This document shows, one piece after another, positions 43,321 through 58,745 of a stretch of 64,000 bases of DNA; within the stretch, counting starts at the first letter, position 1; every line of letters begins with the position of its first letter. Both the position numbers and the translations under genes were made by a program. The notes under the pieces were generated by a model. It did not search any database. It saw only the letters and a list, made by a program, of their open reading frames with translations, and had not been told where the DNA came from. The DNA is taken from assembly GCA_029216955.1 (NCBI GenBank), contig JANAVB010029819.1, forward strand, positions 29,685,435 to 29,749,434. Reading direction: 5' to 3'. This stretch comes from Iris pallida (taxonomy: Eukaryota > Streptophyta > Magnoliopsida > Asparagales > Iridaceae).

Positions 43321-44510
43321 GGGAGTCTCTAACGGCAAATACTTTAGTTTTATCATAACTTCGAAGGGAACACATATTGATCCTGACAAAGTTATGGCCA
43401 CCTTGGAAATGTCACCCCAGAAGAACCTCAAAGAACTACGTGGTTTGCAAAGGAGATTGGCTTACATTTGAAGATTTATTTGTAATCTTTCTAGATGGTG
43501 CCAACCATTCACTCAGTTAATAAGGAAATTAGTCTCTTTCATCTGGCATGAAAAATGCCAACAAGCATTTGGTGACATTAAAAAATATCTTACCAATCCT
43601 CCAATATGGGTGGCCCATGTTGTGGATAAACCATTCTTGTTATATATTCGTACAATAGAATATTCTCTTAGTTCACTGCTAGCTCAGAAGAGTAATGACG
43701 GTCATGAACAAGCTATCAATTATTTGAGACGCATGATGGCCAGTGCAGAGCACATATATAATCATGTTGAAAAGGAGAGCCTTGCTTTAGTTTTTGGAAT
43801 CCAGAAGACGCGTCATTACGTGACTGGACAAACTATCCATCTTCAATTTAGGGTTAACTCACTCAGGGTTCATATGACTAAACCTATTGCACTTAATTTT
43901 TGCCTTGGTACTTGGATAATGTTATTGTCTCTTTACGGTATGGTGTATGTACCACAAAAATGATCAAAGGCCAATTATTGGCTGATTTCTTAGCTGTTCA
44001 TCCAATATCAGAGACTTCTGAACTCTATGATTAAACTCTGGATGGAGTGTTGGAGTCTAACACAATAACAAATGAGTCTGTTTGGAGAATATTCTACGAC
44101 GGAGCATCAAGATCAGGTGCCAAAGGCAACATCATAGCAGGAGTAGGGGTAGTGTTGATATCCCTGATAATCTTGTCATTTACCGTGCCTAATCTCCTAC
44201 GGAGCCATATTTCAATAATGTCGCAGAGTATAATAGTCTACTTATTTGGACTCCAGCTGGCTAAACAGCTATGGGTAGACTATCTGGAAACTTATAGTGA
44301 CTCTAAGCTGATAGTTACTCAAGTTTGAGGAGAATATGTGGTCCGGTATAAAGATCTCATTCCATATTATCAAGCAACTCTTCAGATACATGCTACCTTT
44401 CTGGGTTCTTTATCAAATATGTGTCTCGATCAGAAAATACAAAAGGATATGCTCTTGCTTGTTTGGCAGTGTCACTTGCTACTCAAGTCAATAACCAGAA
44501 GTTAATCACA
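43321..44510 (+). pseudogene. X RNase H and archaeal-type RNase H
   Basis: The first RNase H is at 43610-43960 (KPFLLYIRTIEYSLSSLLAQ, HEQAINYLRRMMASAEHIYN). The second, archaeal-type, is at 44047-44330 (VWRIFYDGASRSGAKGNIIAG with the first Asp, then LETYSDSKLIVTQ with the next Asp). The rest, to about 44510, is frameshifted. The pair gives the Tat/Ogre assignment. Confidence 0.85.
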
Positions 44511-45700
44511 TTGATTGGTTGGAAATTGTTCTGTACAAAGAATAATTTTAATGTTCACCAAAGCTTTAGCATTGAATATTGATTCTAAAGATCGAAGATT
44601 CCAATTTATAGATTATGCTGTTTATGGGATCCTTCCTGACGATCCAAAGGAGGCCATCTCTGTAAAGAGGCATTCTATTCGCTTCTTCTATGACATGACA
44701 ACCAAGATTTATATCGGAGATCATATGACGGGCTTCTTCTATGGTGTTTATCAGAAGTTGAAGCTAAACAAGCACTCCATGAAGCTCATAATGGTACCAA
44801 CAGTGCTCATAACCTGGCCTAAAATTATAGGATCGATTAAGACGCTTTGGCTATTATTGGCCACTATGGTGGCTGATGCTATAGATTATGTAAGAAAATA
44901 CAAGGAATGTCAAATTTATGGCGACTTCATATATCAACCTTTAGAGTTCCTGTATCCGACGCATGCACCGTGGCCCTTTGAAGTCTGGGGAATGGATGTC
45001 ATTAGACCTATCAGTCCCCCTTCATCCATAAGATACCGGTTTATCCTAGCAATAACCAATTACTTCTCTAGATGGGCATAAGTTATACCTCTTGTCGAAA
45101 AGAAAACTTCTAACGTGATCAGTTTTATTGAATATCACGTTATCTACCTTTTTGGGTTACCTCGAAGGATTATTGTGAGCAATAAATATTATCGGTTTTG
45201 GGATAAGAACTGGATCTAGAATGTAGCTTTTAAAGTTTACAATCCCACAACTAAAGGGTTAGCCAAAGCTTTCAACAAGACTACTATTAAGTTGCTCAAG
45301 GAGTTCATTTTGTCTAATAAACATGACTGGAATGAGAAACTTGGTGAATGTCATTGGACGTACCGCACTACACTACGGACCCCAACCGGTACAATACATT
45401 TTCCTTGGTTTACGAAAGCAAAGTTCCTTTGGAGATTCAAATACCTTCTCTCCAACTCACTTTATCTAATTAATTAACAACTGAAGACAATGACCATCCA
45501 TTGTTACAAGAATTGGAGGCACTCAATGAGAAATGACTCATGGCTCAGTAGCGTATTGAGTTGTATCAAGCTCACATTTCCAAAGCCGTCAACAAGAAGG
45601 TGAAGGAGCGGGTTTTTCAGGTCTACTTTTTCAGTAAGAAGGCCTATGGTGATGACACACAAAAGCTGGAATAGAAATAATCTATTGGAAAAATAATATT
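44511..45700 (+). pseudogene. X integrase
   Basis: The segment 44515-45081 holds the region before the core, a poor zinc-binding part (YVRKYKECQIYGDF) and WGMDVIRPISPPSS with the first Asp. The second Asp site is damaged (IIVSNKYYRF where A has IIHDNGPQF). The Glu site reads GLAKAFNKTTIKLL, so the Glu is replaced by Lys. 45292-45477 has DWNEKLGECHWTYRTTLRTPTG. The C-terminus (KKVKERVFQVYFF) is frameshifted and fades out before 45690. Confidence 0.85.
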
Positions 45701-46420
45701 CAAGTCCATATTACCTCTTAATTATTCTACGACATCTACTTTATCGAATATTCATGTCCATATTACCTCTGAAATACTCCATAGCATCGACTTTCTCTAT
45801 TGAGTTCTATAAATTTGCCAAGTTCATATTACCTTTGAACAAATTTATCAAGGAATGTCTATCAAGTCCATATTACCTCTGATACATAGTTCCTGATCTT
45901 GTCTTATTACTTGCACTTAGTCGAATGTGCCATAAGTAATAGGTTCACTAAAATTACTTGTCACATCCATAATACCTCTGTTCTATTATCCATACTTAAT
46001 CTGGTATGCCAAGAATAATGGGTCTACTTAAAATATCTATCATGTCCATATTACCTCTGCTAGTGTAATTTCATAATCTATTATCTATGCTCAGATTATA
46101 TGTCATAGATAATAGGTCCTCACAAATATGATATTTTTCTATGTCCATATTACCTCTTGGGAAATATTAGACTTCAAAGATCCCCAGCAAAATGTAAAGT
46201 ATTTTTTATTTTCAAAATGAAAAGAGGATACAAGATACTTTTAGTATTTATTCAAAACAGAAGAGAGAAAAGGAAATTGCATAACTTTTCTCATATGTTT
46301 TCTTTAACGTAATGCGCATATGCTAAATACAAACAATCTGTTTATAACTCTCACTTGTTATCAATATCTAATCCTATATATAACTTAGATAATAAGTCCA
46401 CATACTGAGACATGTCGATA
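45690..46420. repeat. Element X hairpin array (reverse orientation)
   Basis: The loop word appears as its complement, roughly CATGTCCATATTACCTCTGA, at least seven times between 45700 and 46160. Pairing flanks include AATAAT/ATTATT (45692-45697/45721-45726), ATAAATTTG/CAAATTTAT (45809-45817/45840-45848, perfect) and a GGAAtGT..TATC/GATA..TTCC stem near 45853-45893. Between them lie hairpins of the second kind: TATTACTT/AAGTAATA with an inner GCAC/GTGC (45905-45941), a CATAC/GTATG hairpin near 45983-46020, and CTATTATCTATG/CATAGATAATAG (46078-46115, 12-bp perfect stem). A weaker one is near 46345-46390. Confidence 0.82.
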
Positions 46421-46639
46421 AGTTGGTGTTCTTCTAAAAAATCCTATATACATGTTGTCATCCCCCTTTAATCTAAGGGATGCACATATAATAATTATCC
46501 TTCTGCGCAGTTTCTTGTCAAATTAATCTTATGCGGCATCTGCCAAGATCTCTCTTACGTACAGTTCAACAGATTACTCGTAACAGTTTGAGAAACAAGA
46601 AATTTTTATTTCATAACGATAAAGGGTTACAAAATGTAG
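46421..46639. other. Non-coding stretch after X hairpin array
   Basis: AT-rich. I see no gene or clear repeat. It probably holds the 3' end of the antisense transcript. Confidence 0.4.
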
Positions 46640-47108
46640 CCAGTGAGGGGCCAGAAGAATCCTAAAAAAAAGAGACAACTAAGAAGAAGGGCAATTGGAG
46701 TCGCTGATTACATCCACAATGTCTTGGAGGGTCTGAACACCCGAGTCGTAGAATAACAGACGAAAGGACTCTACCCCTTCCTACACCATCTTCTCCTTTG
46801 GTTCCAAAGGAAGATAGTCAAAGTCAGGTGACATATTCAAAGGCTTGGCAATGTCACCTAAGGATAATCCAAGCATAACTAGGAGTTCTTCAGTAATGGA
46901 CATCTTCGTGCCTGACAGTCTCCTCTTATAAAAAGATGCAAAAGGCAGAGGCAAGGCAGACAAAGACACAACGGAGCCAACCGCAGTTGGCTGACGAGTA
47001 GGGATCCTCTCTGATCCACGGGAGTGCCTGTGAGTAGAAGCTTTCTTTGGTGCCAAAGAAAGACAAGGAAGTGTAGTGGAGAATTGCAGTTCTTTATTTA
47101 TATTTATA
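46640..47108 (-). pseudogene. X antisense gene fragment with MAPK start and TATA box
   Basis: The minus strand from 47056 reads MAPKKASTHRHSRGSERIPT, resembling the MAPK starts in A and B, then RRLSGTKMSITEELLVMLG and PDFDYLPLEPKEKMV, then a stop. TATAAATA (47108-47101, minus) lies 45 bp upstream of the ATG. The fragment after 46781 continues with stops. Only the start resembles the antisense gene, and mobile-domain remnants lie to the right of the neighbouring solo LTR. Either the gene was rearranged or this is a second small transcription unit. Confidence 0.45.
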
Positions 47109-47188
47109 GGAGAATGGGTGATTATTCGTATTCACCTACCAATAAACGAATGGACAAACATATACCAAAGAAGTCCATTGGTGGTGAT

Positions 47189-50903
<3,715 letters not shown>

Positions 50904-52888
50904 GGGATGGTTGGCTTGGATCTCAATAGTTATAGCAGATTCATCATGCCAAAGTTGGCCCATTTTTCGAAGAGTCGTCTGTCGTTCCCACATAAGATAG
51001 GCTCGTAAATGGCACCTGGACGCGATATTTTGGTTCTTGGTATTCACACACCTACATTAACTAGAAGAGTTCAAAAGATTTTTTGAAAATTGACAAAGAT
51101 TTGAAAAAGCTGACACTATAACCCTACAATTTATCCTCATGCGCCTCGGAGATCGCAAGGCTTATGAGCCTTTGCATTCATGCACTTTATTTGGTGAAGA
51201 TAATGACATTCAAAGTCTTATACGACAGAAGTACCTATGCGACATTTTCTACTCAAAATAGTTATAAACTAGTTTGATTTGAAGACAGGTATTCTTCAGA
51301 GTTATGCTAGAACTTGTGTTTTAGAAAAATTGCCTGTAAAGAGACATTGAAGCTAAAAATAAATATTATTTCAAAATCATGATTACATATGATGGAGATC
51401 TATTACATCCTGGATTTTCATCTCTAATTCATGGTGAAGCATGAGGGAGATCTATTATATTCGGGATCTTCTTTGTTATATTTGTCTCTCAGTGCAAACC
51501 ATAGTACATAGAAAATGGTGCACTGAAGGACAATATGAAGAGGGTAAGCACTCCTACAGGTTTGGTACTCTGAACCTTGTGGCAGTTTAGCGAGCTCTTT
51601 GAAAGCATACGACGTGCCAAACCTGGGACACATGTTACTGTATTTACTAGCATGAGTTCCCCTCTATGTCTTTGGAAGTACGTACTGGCGGAAGAATACA
51701 AAACTGGGTAGACATTTAGGATCTTCTTTGTTAGCTTGTCTTACATGGTTCCCGTCAACTGCCAATACTGTTCGTCACTGGCAGTGTTTTGATTGGGACT
51801 TAAACCCAATCTCGTCATGTACGCTACGGTAGTGTAAGCAGCCAGTCGCAAGCTCCGTTAGATAGGTGCAGATAGCTACTGGGTCTGAGGACAGCCAATG
51901 TTCTCCACATAATATGTTGGATCATGTCGAATAAGACATGTTATGATGGCCTTCCAAGCTCCATCTAAGCTCCAGTCATCCAAGGAGTATTCTACGAAGT
52001 ATGTCCAGTTCAAGGAGTTTGACGCATAATACATGTTGTTCTATTGGCAGTCAACATAATCTAGATTGTTTGTCGCATGGACAGCAAGGCACATAGACAA
52101 GTATGTCCAGCTTCATGTGTCTACGCACTATATGACAATAATATTCTAGCAACACATTTCTTTGCTGAAGTGCAATGACAACTCCATCTATATGTGCAAT
52201 GGAATTTATTACTAGCAGGGTGTTTCTTCCCGAAGTGGTCCAACTTCAATTATATTCTCTAGGGATATACTATGCTCAGAAGGTTATCATGGCTAAGTGT
52301 CTTTCTATGGATTTTGTGTGAAAGAAATTATGTTTTGTCAAACATTGAAGAAAACCTCAAGAGATATTACCTTTTGAAGATCGACATTTTTTGACTCTAA
52401 CACATCCAAATAGCAATGCCCTTGGCAAAGTGATGTTCAACTCCCCAACAAGCTTACACGAGGCTGCTGAAGCTTGGGTTTGTAGGAACATGGCGAGAGA
52501 ATGTGATAGGAAAGTTCTACAAAATATCCTATTATTTATAGTGATGGAGGGGTCATATAAACAAATAAGGCTACTATATGCAGCAATGTGTTATGAAACA
52601 CGATTTTTGGTGAAGAGATCAAATTAATATTAACTATTGCATGATTTTATGTTCCTGGAATCGTGGAGGGGGAGACAATTGACTAAGCCTCGATCCAAGG
52701 GCTGGAGAGTAACGGCTGCCCCAAATTTTGAAGATAGTTCAAATTTTGAAGGAAAAAGTCAAAACGGCGATAATACAGAATGGCATGTAAAATACTTTGG
52801 CCATACAAAATAGAGATGATCTAATGTGTCAAAAACTCCTATCATGCTTCTTTCAAAGTGTTTCAAAGCTTGTTCAAGTTTTAAAAAC
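50904..52888 (-). pseudogene. X antisense gene remnant (mobile-domain-like)
   Basis: Minus-strand islands: at about 51640-51430, YAFKELAKLPQGSEYQ then FYVLWFALRDKYNKEDPEYN, aligning with MYEVSKLPWGSEPYEE and the following region of B's gene; at about 51045-50910, SRCHLRAYLMWERQTTLRKM and ITIEIQANHP. The rest (51700-52880) has no readable frame. Frames are broken repeatedly, so only remnants of the domain can be claimed. Position between pol and the 3' LTR matches the antisense gene of A and B. Confidence 0.5.
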
Positions 52889-52902
52889 TTTAAAGGGGGT
52901 CA
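52889..52902 (+). other. Element X polypurine tract
   Basis: TTTAAAGGGGGTCA directly before the LTR start TGTAGAAGCATG, with the same upstream block as in A and B. Confidence 0.8.
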
Positions 52903-53429
52903 TGTAGAAGCATGAAAAATATAAAATGGCACATAACTTCATGCGCCTAAGTAAGAAATCTCAAGTCTGAAGTAGATCGGTCCTTGGAGTTTTATGAGTT
53001 TTTGGAGATACTATTGCCAAAGAGAGATCAGAAAGACACATAGCCAAAGTAAAAGACAAAAATTTGCATAGTTCAATTGATGCATGATCAAGAGCCGGGT
53101 GATTTTTGTCTTCTCCTTGGATGAAGAGATGAACTTGGGGCAGAGTGCTGTATTCAGACTCCGAGGAAGACGTCAATGGTTTTGTCATCATCCTCATTTC
53201 ATTATTTCACCTTTACAACAGTATAGGAACTATCATAAGCAGCTATTTTGTAGTATGCAACGGAAGATGTTATGCGTCAAATATATTTAGACGTATAGCT
53301 ACTCCCCGGGAAGAGATCGGATGCTGATATGGAAGTATTTTGTGAAGCATGTCTCAAGCCATGTGGCGAGCTATACGTGTTTTTCGTGCACATTCACTCC
53401 CCACTATCTTCAAGTGCCTATGTGCCTAC

Positions 53430-55326
53430 TGTAGTGCCCCGAACCGCGAAGGCACTAGATAAACAGATAAATCAGATTGCTGGCTCTGCAACAGAAGACG
53501 ATTAATCTGGGTGAATGGACGAAGTCTCATTTGCTGATTCGCTTACTCCTAATAAGAATATGAGTTTTTGATTAAATGCTTTTGCTAATAATAAGATGGT
53601 AAATCATTGAGTATGCTTATAAGAGAATCCACATGCTGCCATGCTAAGAACAAGAAAAGAGATAACCTGTATGCTAAAAAGAATTTATGCTTGTTAATAA
53701 GAAATGAACTGATGCATGTATGCTAAAGAAAGATTTTTGCTTGATAAAAAGAAATAAATGTTTGCTATGTTAAATCAAATGAGATGTTGCCATGCTAATT
53801 TAGATCTTCGTTCTGAATATGACTCATTATTATGCTTGATAAGAAAAGAGAGAAGTTATTGGCTATATGATCCGAAAAGAAGAAAGACACGAAATGAACG
53901 TGTCGTACATCTGCAAAGGCATGAAAAGAACATGTCGTATATCTGTTAATGCATGAAAAGAACATGTCGTACATTTGATCACAAATCTGTCTCATCTGAT
54001 TGAACTGCTAGAGCATGCATATGGTCTCGGACAACTCATGCATGAGTAAAATTTGTCTCTCGGGTGAAATCCGGGGGCGCCTGGAACCACTCGGCCTAGG
54101 AGAGATTAGGGCCTTCATGTAAAAAAGGGAGTCAATATCTGAGTCCTTAGCGACGAGCTGAACCGGAGAGTCATAGCGGCTAATCATGGGATTTTCCATG
54201 GACCATCATATAGATAGGTGTTGGTTGGTGCAGAGCTGAACCGGAGAGTCGCGGCTGCCAATCGAGTCTGCAAGTGTCAAGAATGTTTTGATAAGAGATA
54301 ACGATGCAGAGACGAACAGGAAATGACAATATTGATTTTATCATGTTTATGTTAATCCTTGTCTTGTGCAGGGATGGACCGTCGGCTATGGTAAGAATCA
54401 CTTAAAAGTGATACATATGTATTGCTTGAGTTTGCTATATGAATTGCTTACAGAGATTAATCCATTGAAAGGAAATGCTATGTTCCACTAAAAAAAAGAT
54501 AAGTTATTGTGCTTATAATTGTCCCTAAGAGTTGCTTGAACATAGAAATGAATATGCTCATTAAACACGCTGCGCATTCCACAGAAATGAATAGTCATCG
54601 TGCTTGAATTGAATAGTCCCTTGTATGCTTCAAATAAAATGAAATGAATTGTGGATTTTCAAAGATAGTTTTCAAAATAGTAAACTGACTCTGTATGCAT
54701 GAAATGTACATAGGTAAAAAGTAGCAAGATCACATCACAAGAAATGTTTTTCTCACTATATGAACTGTGATCGTTTCAGACAAATATAGCTTTTTTTTAC
54801 AATCACCAGTATGCTGATATACTGACCCACCATCAGTCTGTATGCAGGTACAATATGCATCGAGAAGGATAGTCTGAAGCGATAGCCCGAGCCTCATCCT
54901 TAGGAGCCAGAAATCAGAAGAGATGCCAAGAGATGATATCTGTGCAAGAGTTGGTTTTGTATATAAAAGGATGTAATGTATGGGAATAGGGATCATTGTA
55001 ATCTGTAAAGTTTTGAGAGAATGTAACATTGTATCAGAGATAATCGAGAGATTGTAATCTCTTCTAAGGAAATTAATAAAGAGAATTGTTTTTTGTTACC
55101 ATTGAGTTCAATGCATGTATTCTGAAATATGTCCGCTTGCTGCTTCAAATATCTGTAATATGTTTCACTGCGTATTGTCAACCTTGTCTATCTTGTCTTG
55201 TTATAGGTCTTGGTCCTTGTGCAAAGCGCAACTTAGGCTTGCACGACATCACACCTTAGCGAGGACTGATCGGTCTTAAAGAGTCCGAAGCGAGGATGAA
55301 AGGACTCTACGGGATCGGGACGTACA
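53430..55326 (+). mobile_element. 1.9 kb solo LTR (different family) inside the X 3' LTR
   Basis: Starts TGTAGTGCCCCG, ends GGGACGTACA, with exact CCTAC duplications (53425-53429 and 55327-55331). TATA-like GTATATAAAA at 54959-54968 and AATAAA at about 55074 fit an LTR promoter and poly(A) signal. It contains three copies of a 32-bp unit with ACATGTCGTAYATCTG (53889-53977) and a duplicated GAGCTGAACCGGAGAGTC block (54155-54270). Orientation is inferred from TATA and AATAAA order. No coding content. Confidence 0.88.
53889..53977 (+). repeat. 32-bp tandem repeat in the 1.9 kb solo LTR
   Basis: Three near-identical units sharing GAACATGTCGTA and ATGCATGAAAA, the last one incomplete. Confidence 0.8.
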
Positions 55327-55747
55327 CCTACCCATCATTATGCGCTTTAAGGTAGAAAATTGTGAAGTTTTTGTCCATGCGTATATAGATGTTCTACTAA
55401 AGAGAAGCTAAAAAGAGGACAGTATCTTCCTCGCAATGGAGATAGATGCCCATACAGAGAAAGGCTACACGTACAACTGACGTTACGTATGTTGTGACTT
55501 CCCAGAAAGATCTTTCAGTGATATCGCCCCACCTTTGTTGTCAAGAATTCTCCAGTCAACAAGCTTCATTAACTTTCACATCGGATCTTCAACAAAGTTA
55601 TAAAGAAGTCGAAGTAGACTTAAACTTTCATCGCCCCAAACCCCAATTTATTGTACTCAGAATTCTAGTTTAGGATTCATGATGTACTCTTTTTCTTCAC
55701 TAATAATACAAAGATTTTCAGCCATTTGGCCTTTTTGTGTTGAAACA

Positions 55748-56955
55748 ACTATGGAAACATAAATACAACACTTATTCATACATATAACTATATGCATTAT
55801 CCCCCATGACTGCTAGTTACTAGCATAAGCTACACATCCTATAAATGCCCCAGTACAAATTGTATTCATATACACATATACATCCCTATAATAATGGTGA
55901 ATTTGGATATATGTATCATAGTACAAACATACTTGTATGTGTATCAAACCCCAAATTAAGCTACTAGACACATGACTCTAATCATGATACAAAAGTCTCA
56001 TGACACATAGATATACTTTTCCATAAAAAAATCCATATGTAAATATGACAATAAATATTAGAACACAATTGGAATCATTTAGAAGTACATTTAGATAGAA
56101 ATTATCAAATTGGCCAAGCGTACCACAATGTTTCATGACACAAAGCTTCAATATTATAATTAGGACATGTGGACACAAGCATACACCAAATTATGACAAA
56201 AAAAATTTGTTGATAACTTATATCAAACACTTAATGATCACAATTTCGTAATTAACACAAATTCACCATTCTAAACTCTAGATCTATAAGGAATGAATCC
56301 TCTACCACCAAATTCACCACCTACAAGGTTAGATCTAGCCACTTGGGGGTCTCCTACTAGTTTACTTAGAATTTTATTACAGAAATATAAGAAAAGAGAT
56401 CAATACCTATGTGGAATAGCTCCTCCTTATGGAACCAAGATTTTGGTGGTGATGGAAGAAGAAATGGCTCCAAACTCCTTGTTAGAGCTCCCTCCAAGCT
56501 TCCTTTTGCTCCAAAGCTCTAGCTCTCCTTGGAAGAAGTTGGAAAAAGCTTTGGAGTAGTGTCGGTATGGTGGAGAAGGAATTAGGGCTTGGTGCTCCAA
56601 AGAAATTTGGAGAAGTTGGCTTGGGGAGAAAAAAATAAGGTGAGTAGAGAGTGAAAGTAACTAGGGGTTATATGGTCGGTAACATGGCTGTCCCAGACTG
56701 TTAATTAATGCCTAAAATACCCTTAATTGATCCCTACTATAATTGATTAACCAAGGGAATCAATAAAAATTTGTGGATTTGGGTTTGGCTACTCAATTGG
56801 ACTCAATGCTAATAGATTTGGGCATAGTAATGCATGATTAATTTGGTTTAGTTTCTAATCCTAATTTCTAGTCCAGTAACTACAATGAATAGCACAATAA
56901 TAGAAAATTTTAATTTGGTCAAAAATAGTCCTATATGGAAATGTGGTAGTGACAA
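55748..56955 (-). repeat. Partial gypsy LTR (5' portion) into which X appears to be inserted
   Basis: The minus strand starts TGTCACTACCACATTTCC at 56955, the same start as solo LTR 3 (family T). It is preceded by AGGAGAATATTGT, a purine-rich stretch, and by TTTCGAGGATGAATTT, which resembles the end of a gypsy pol. So this is a 3' LTR with its polypurine tract. The LTR sequence stops at about 55748 where the X 3' LTR ends. The other end would lie left of X's start, outside the window. Confidence 0.6.
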
Positions 56956-57296
56956 CAATATTCTCCTTAAAAAAATTCATCCTCGAAATTAAATGACAAC
57001 GTAAGCACAAAAAAAGTAGATATCTTACGGATTCGAAGAGAAGGTAAGGTTCACTTGTCTAGTTTTCTCTTCCTAGGTGGTTACAACATTTCCAGCTTAA
57101 TTCCTCTCTAGGGTCGTAACCTCACTCTATCTATGATCTAAAGAAAATTTATCTAAATTCATATAAATATACAATTATATTGAAAGAAATCATTCATGGT
57201 TATCAAGTGTGCATGGTTAAGATCCCTACATATCAGGATATTATAATCTCTATCATGGTTTTTAGCATGAAATTCAACAATGCAATTATAAGGTAC
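56956..57296 (-). other. Internal remnant with polypurine tract of the family-T-like element
   Basis: Only the last few pol codons and the purine tract next to 56955 are recognisable. The rest is AT-rich and non-coding. Confidence 0.45.
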
Positions 57297-57840
57297 TATA
57301 GAATCAAACATATCAAGGAATGATAATGAAAGAAAGGAACATGACCTGCCAACCTATCATACGCAGCATCGGTCTCCTCGACCGTCATCGAAAAATTGTT
57401 GCCCTGTTGAGGAGCTCCTTCATGCTGGTGAAGGGCATTTTGTTGTGCTACAGGTTGCCTAGTTGGACCTCGCAGATCTGGTGCTCCATCGAAAGAAAGT
57501 GCACATCTTATGTGCAGCTGATCCATAAAACAACATACCTTAAGCCTTCTCCAGTAAACCTCCTAGGTATGCCTAGTCTTTCTGCAATAGGCACAAATAG
57601 GTGCTCCCTGCAACTGTCTCTAAGGATGTCGGTGAACCGGAGCTCTGTCTTACAGGTGGTATTCTAGCTGGAGTTGGGAAACTCCCTGTTGAGAATGGGG
57701 TCGCTTCGCCTGTCCCTAAACACTACTACCCCCGAAAGAATATCGGTCCCTCTTGGGCCTGAATCCAAAGTCTTCCTCTGCCACCGGAGCTGCCGCCACT
57801 ATATTAGCAAAAGTCGCATCTTGGCTCGTAGTGACATGCA
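57297..57840 (-). pseudogene. Gag zinc-knuckle region of a gypsy element
   Basis: The minus strand from 57840 reads a Gag-type stretch: ATFANIVAAAPVAEEDFGF, RPKRDRYSFGGSS, QAKRPHSQQ. Then comes a broken CCHC knuckle (CAYCRKTRHTWEVYWRRLK) with His in place but the last Cys replaced. Then DLRGPTRQPVAQQN and EETDAAYDRLAG. The knuckle binds RNA in this family. Pol is absent between it and the LTR at 56955, so a large internal deletion is likely. Confidence 0.6.
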
Positions 57841-58742
57841 TGTAGAAGCATAAAAAATACAAAATAAGGCGCATAGCCTCGATGTGCCTAAATCTGAAGT
57901 TTTAGATTGAAGCAGTTCCTAAAAGCTTATGAGTTTTTTATGACTGAGACTATTGGTCAAGAAGATGCATAGCTTCAAGAAGGGTCAGAAAGACGTATAG
58001 CTTATTCTGACGCATAACTTTGTCTTGTCTTATGTAAAAAAGTGATAAGCTTTGGGTAGTGTACAGTACACGTACTCCATAGAAGGTGTCATCAATTATG
58101 TCACCATCATTATTACATTTTGACAACTATAAATGAGTAGCTTTATGCAGCTATTTCCTGATAATTGTTTATAGTATGCAATTAAGGGCTATGTGACTAA
58201 AATTATTTAAAGCATAGCTAATCCAAAGTAAAGAGATCGTGTACTGACATGGCAGTATTTTGTGTAGCACATATCAAAATACGTGATGAGCTATACGTGA
58301 TTCTCGAACACGTTCACTCCCCACTAAACCATTAGGCCCATATGCCTATTCACTCTTATGCGTCTCTGAGATAGAATACAGAGTATTTTTTGTACATACG
58401 TGCATAGTTGTTCTAGTGAAGAAAAGAATAAATAGAAGACTATGCCTTCCTCACAACACACGCACATAGAGGCTACATATGCTACATCTTTGCTAAGAAC
58501 TTCCAGAGAATGCTTTCGGTGATAGAGTTCCCTTTGTTGTCAAAGTTCTTCAACAAACAAGCTTCATCAACTTTCGCATCGGATTGTCAACAATGTAAAG
58601 AAATCGAAGTAGATTTAACTTCCATCTCTCCAATCCCCGGATATTATTGTACTAGGAATTCTTGTTAAAGATTCTTGTTGTATTATTTTCTTTTACACTA
58701 ATAAAAAAAGTTTTAGTCTCTTTTGATTTTTGTGTTGAAATA
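57841..58742 (+). repeat. 5' LTR of a second X-type element (truncated copy)
   Basis: 902 bp, starting TGTAGAAGCATAAAAAATAC and ending GTTGAAATA, closely matching the X 3' LTR. A primer binding site follows, which marks it as a 5' LTR. Confidence 0.85.
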
Positions 58743-58745
58743 AAA

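Larger units (their letters stand above)
52903..55747 (+). repeat. Element X 3' LTR, interrupted by a solo LTR
   Basis: The two parts 52903-53429 and 55327-55747 together (about 0.94 kb) match the 0.9 kb LTR at 57841-58742, for example GTGCCTATGTGCC with GCCCATATGCC, and CAAGCTTCATTAACTTTC with CAAGCTTCATCAACTTTC. It starts TGTAGAAGCATG and ends GTTGAAACA. The polypurine tract on its left identifies it as a 3' LTR. Confidence 0.85.

Noticed and set aside
45690..46170. CRISPR-like array (repeats of the TATTACCTCT word)
   Set aside because: Spacing is irregular, the flanks are paired arms rather than unique spacers, and the context is a plant retrotransposon.
53430..55326. A host gene or ncRNA in the X 3' LTR
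   Set aside because: It has exact CCTAC duplications, TG...CA ends, a TATA box and a poly(A) signal, and no coding frame. Solo LTR is the simpler reading.
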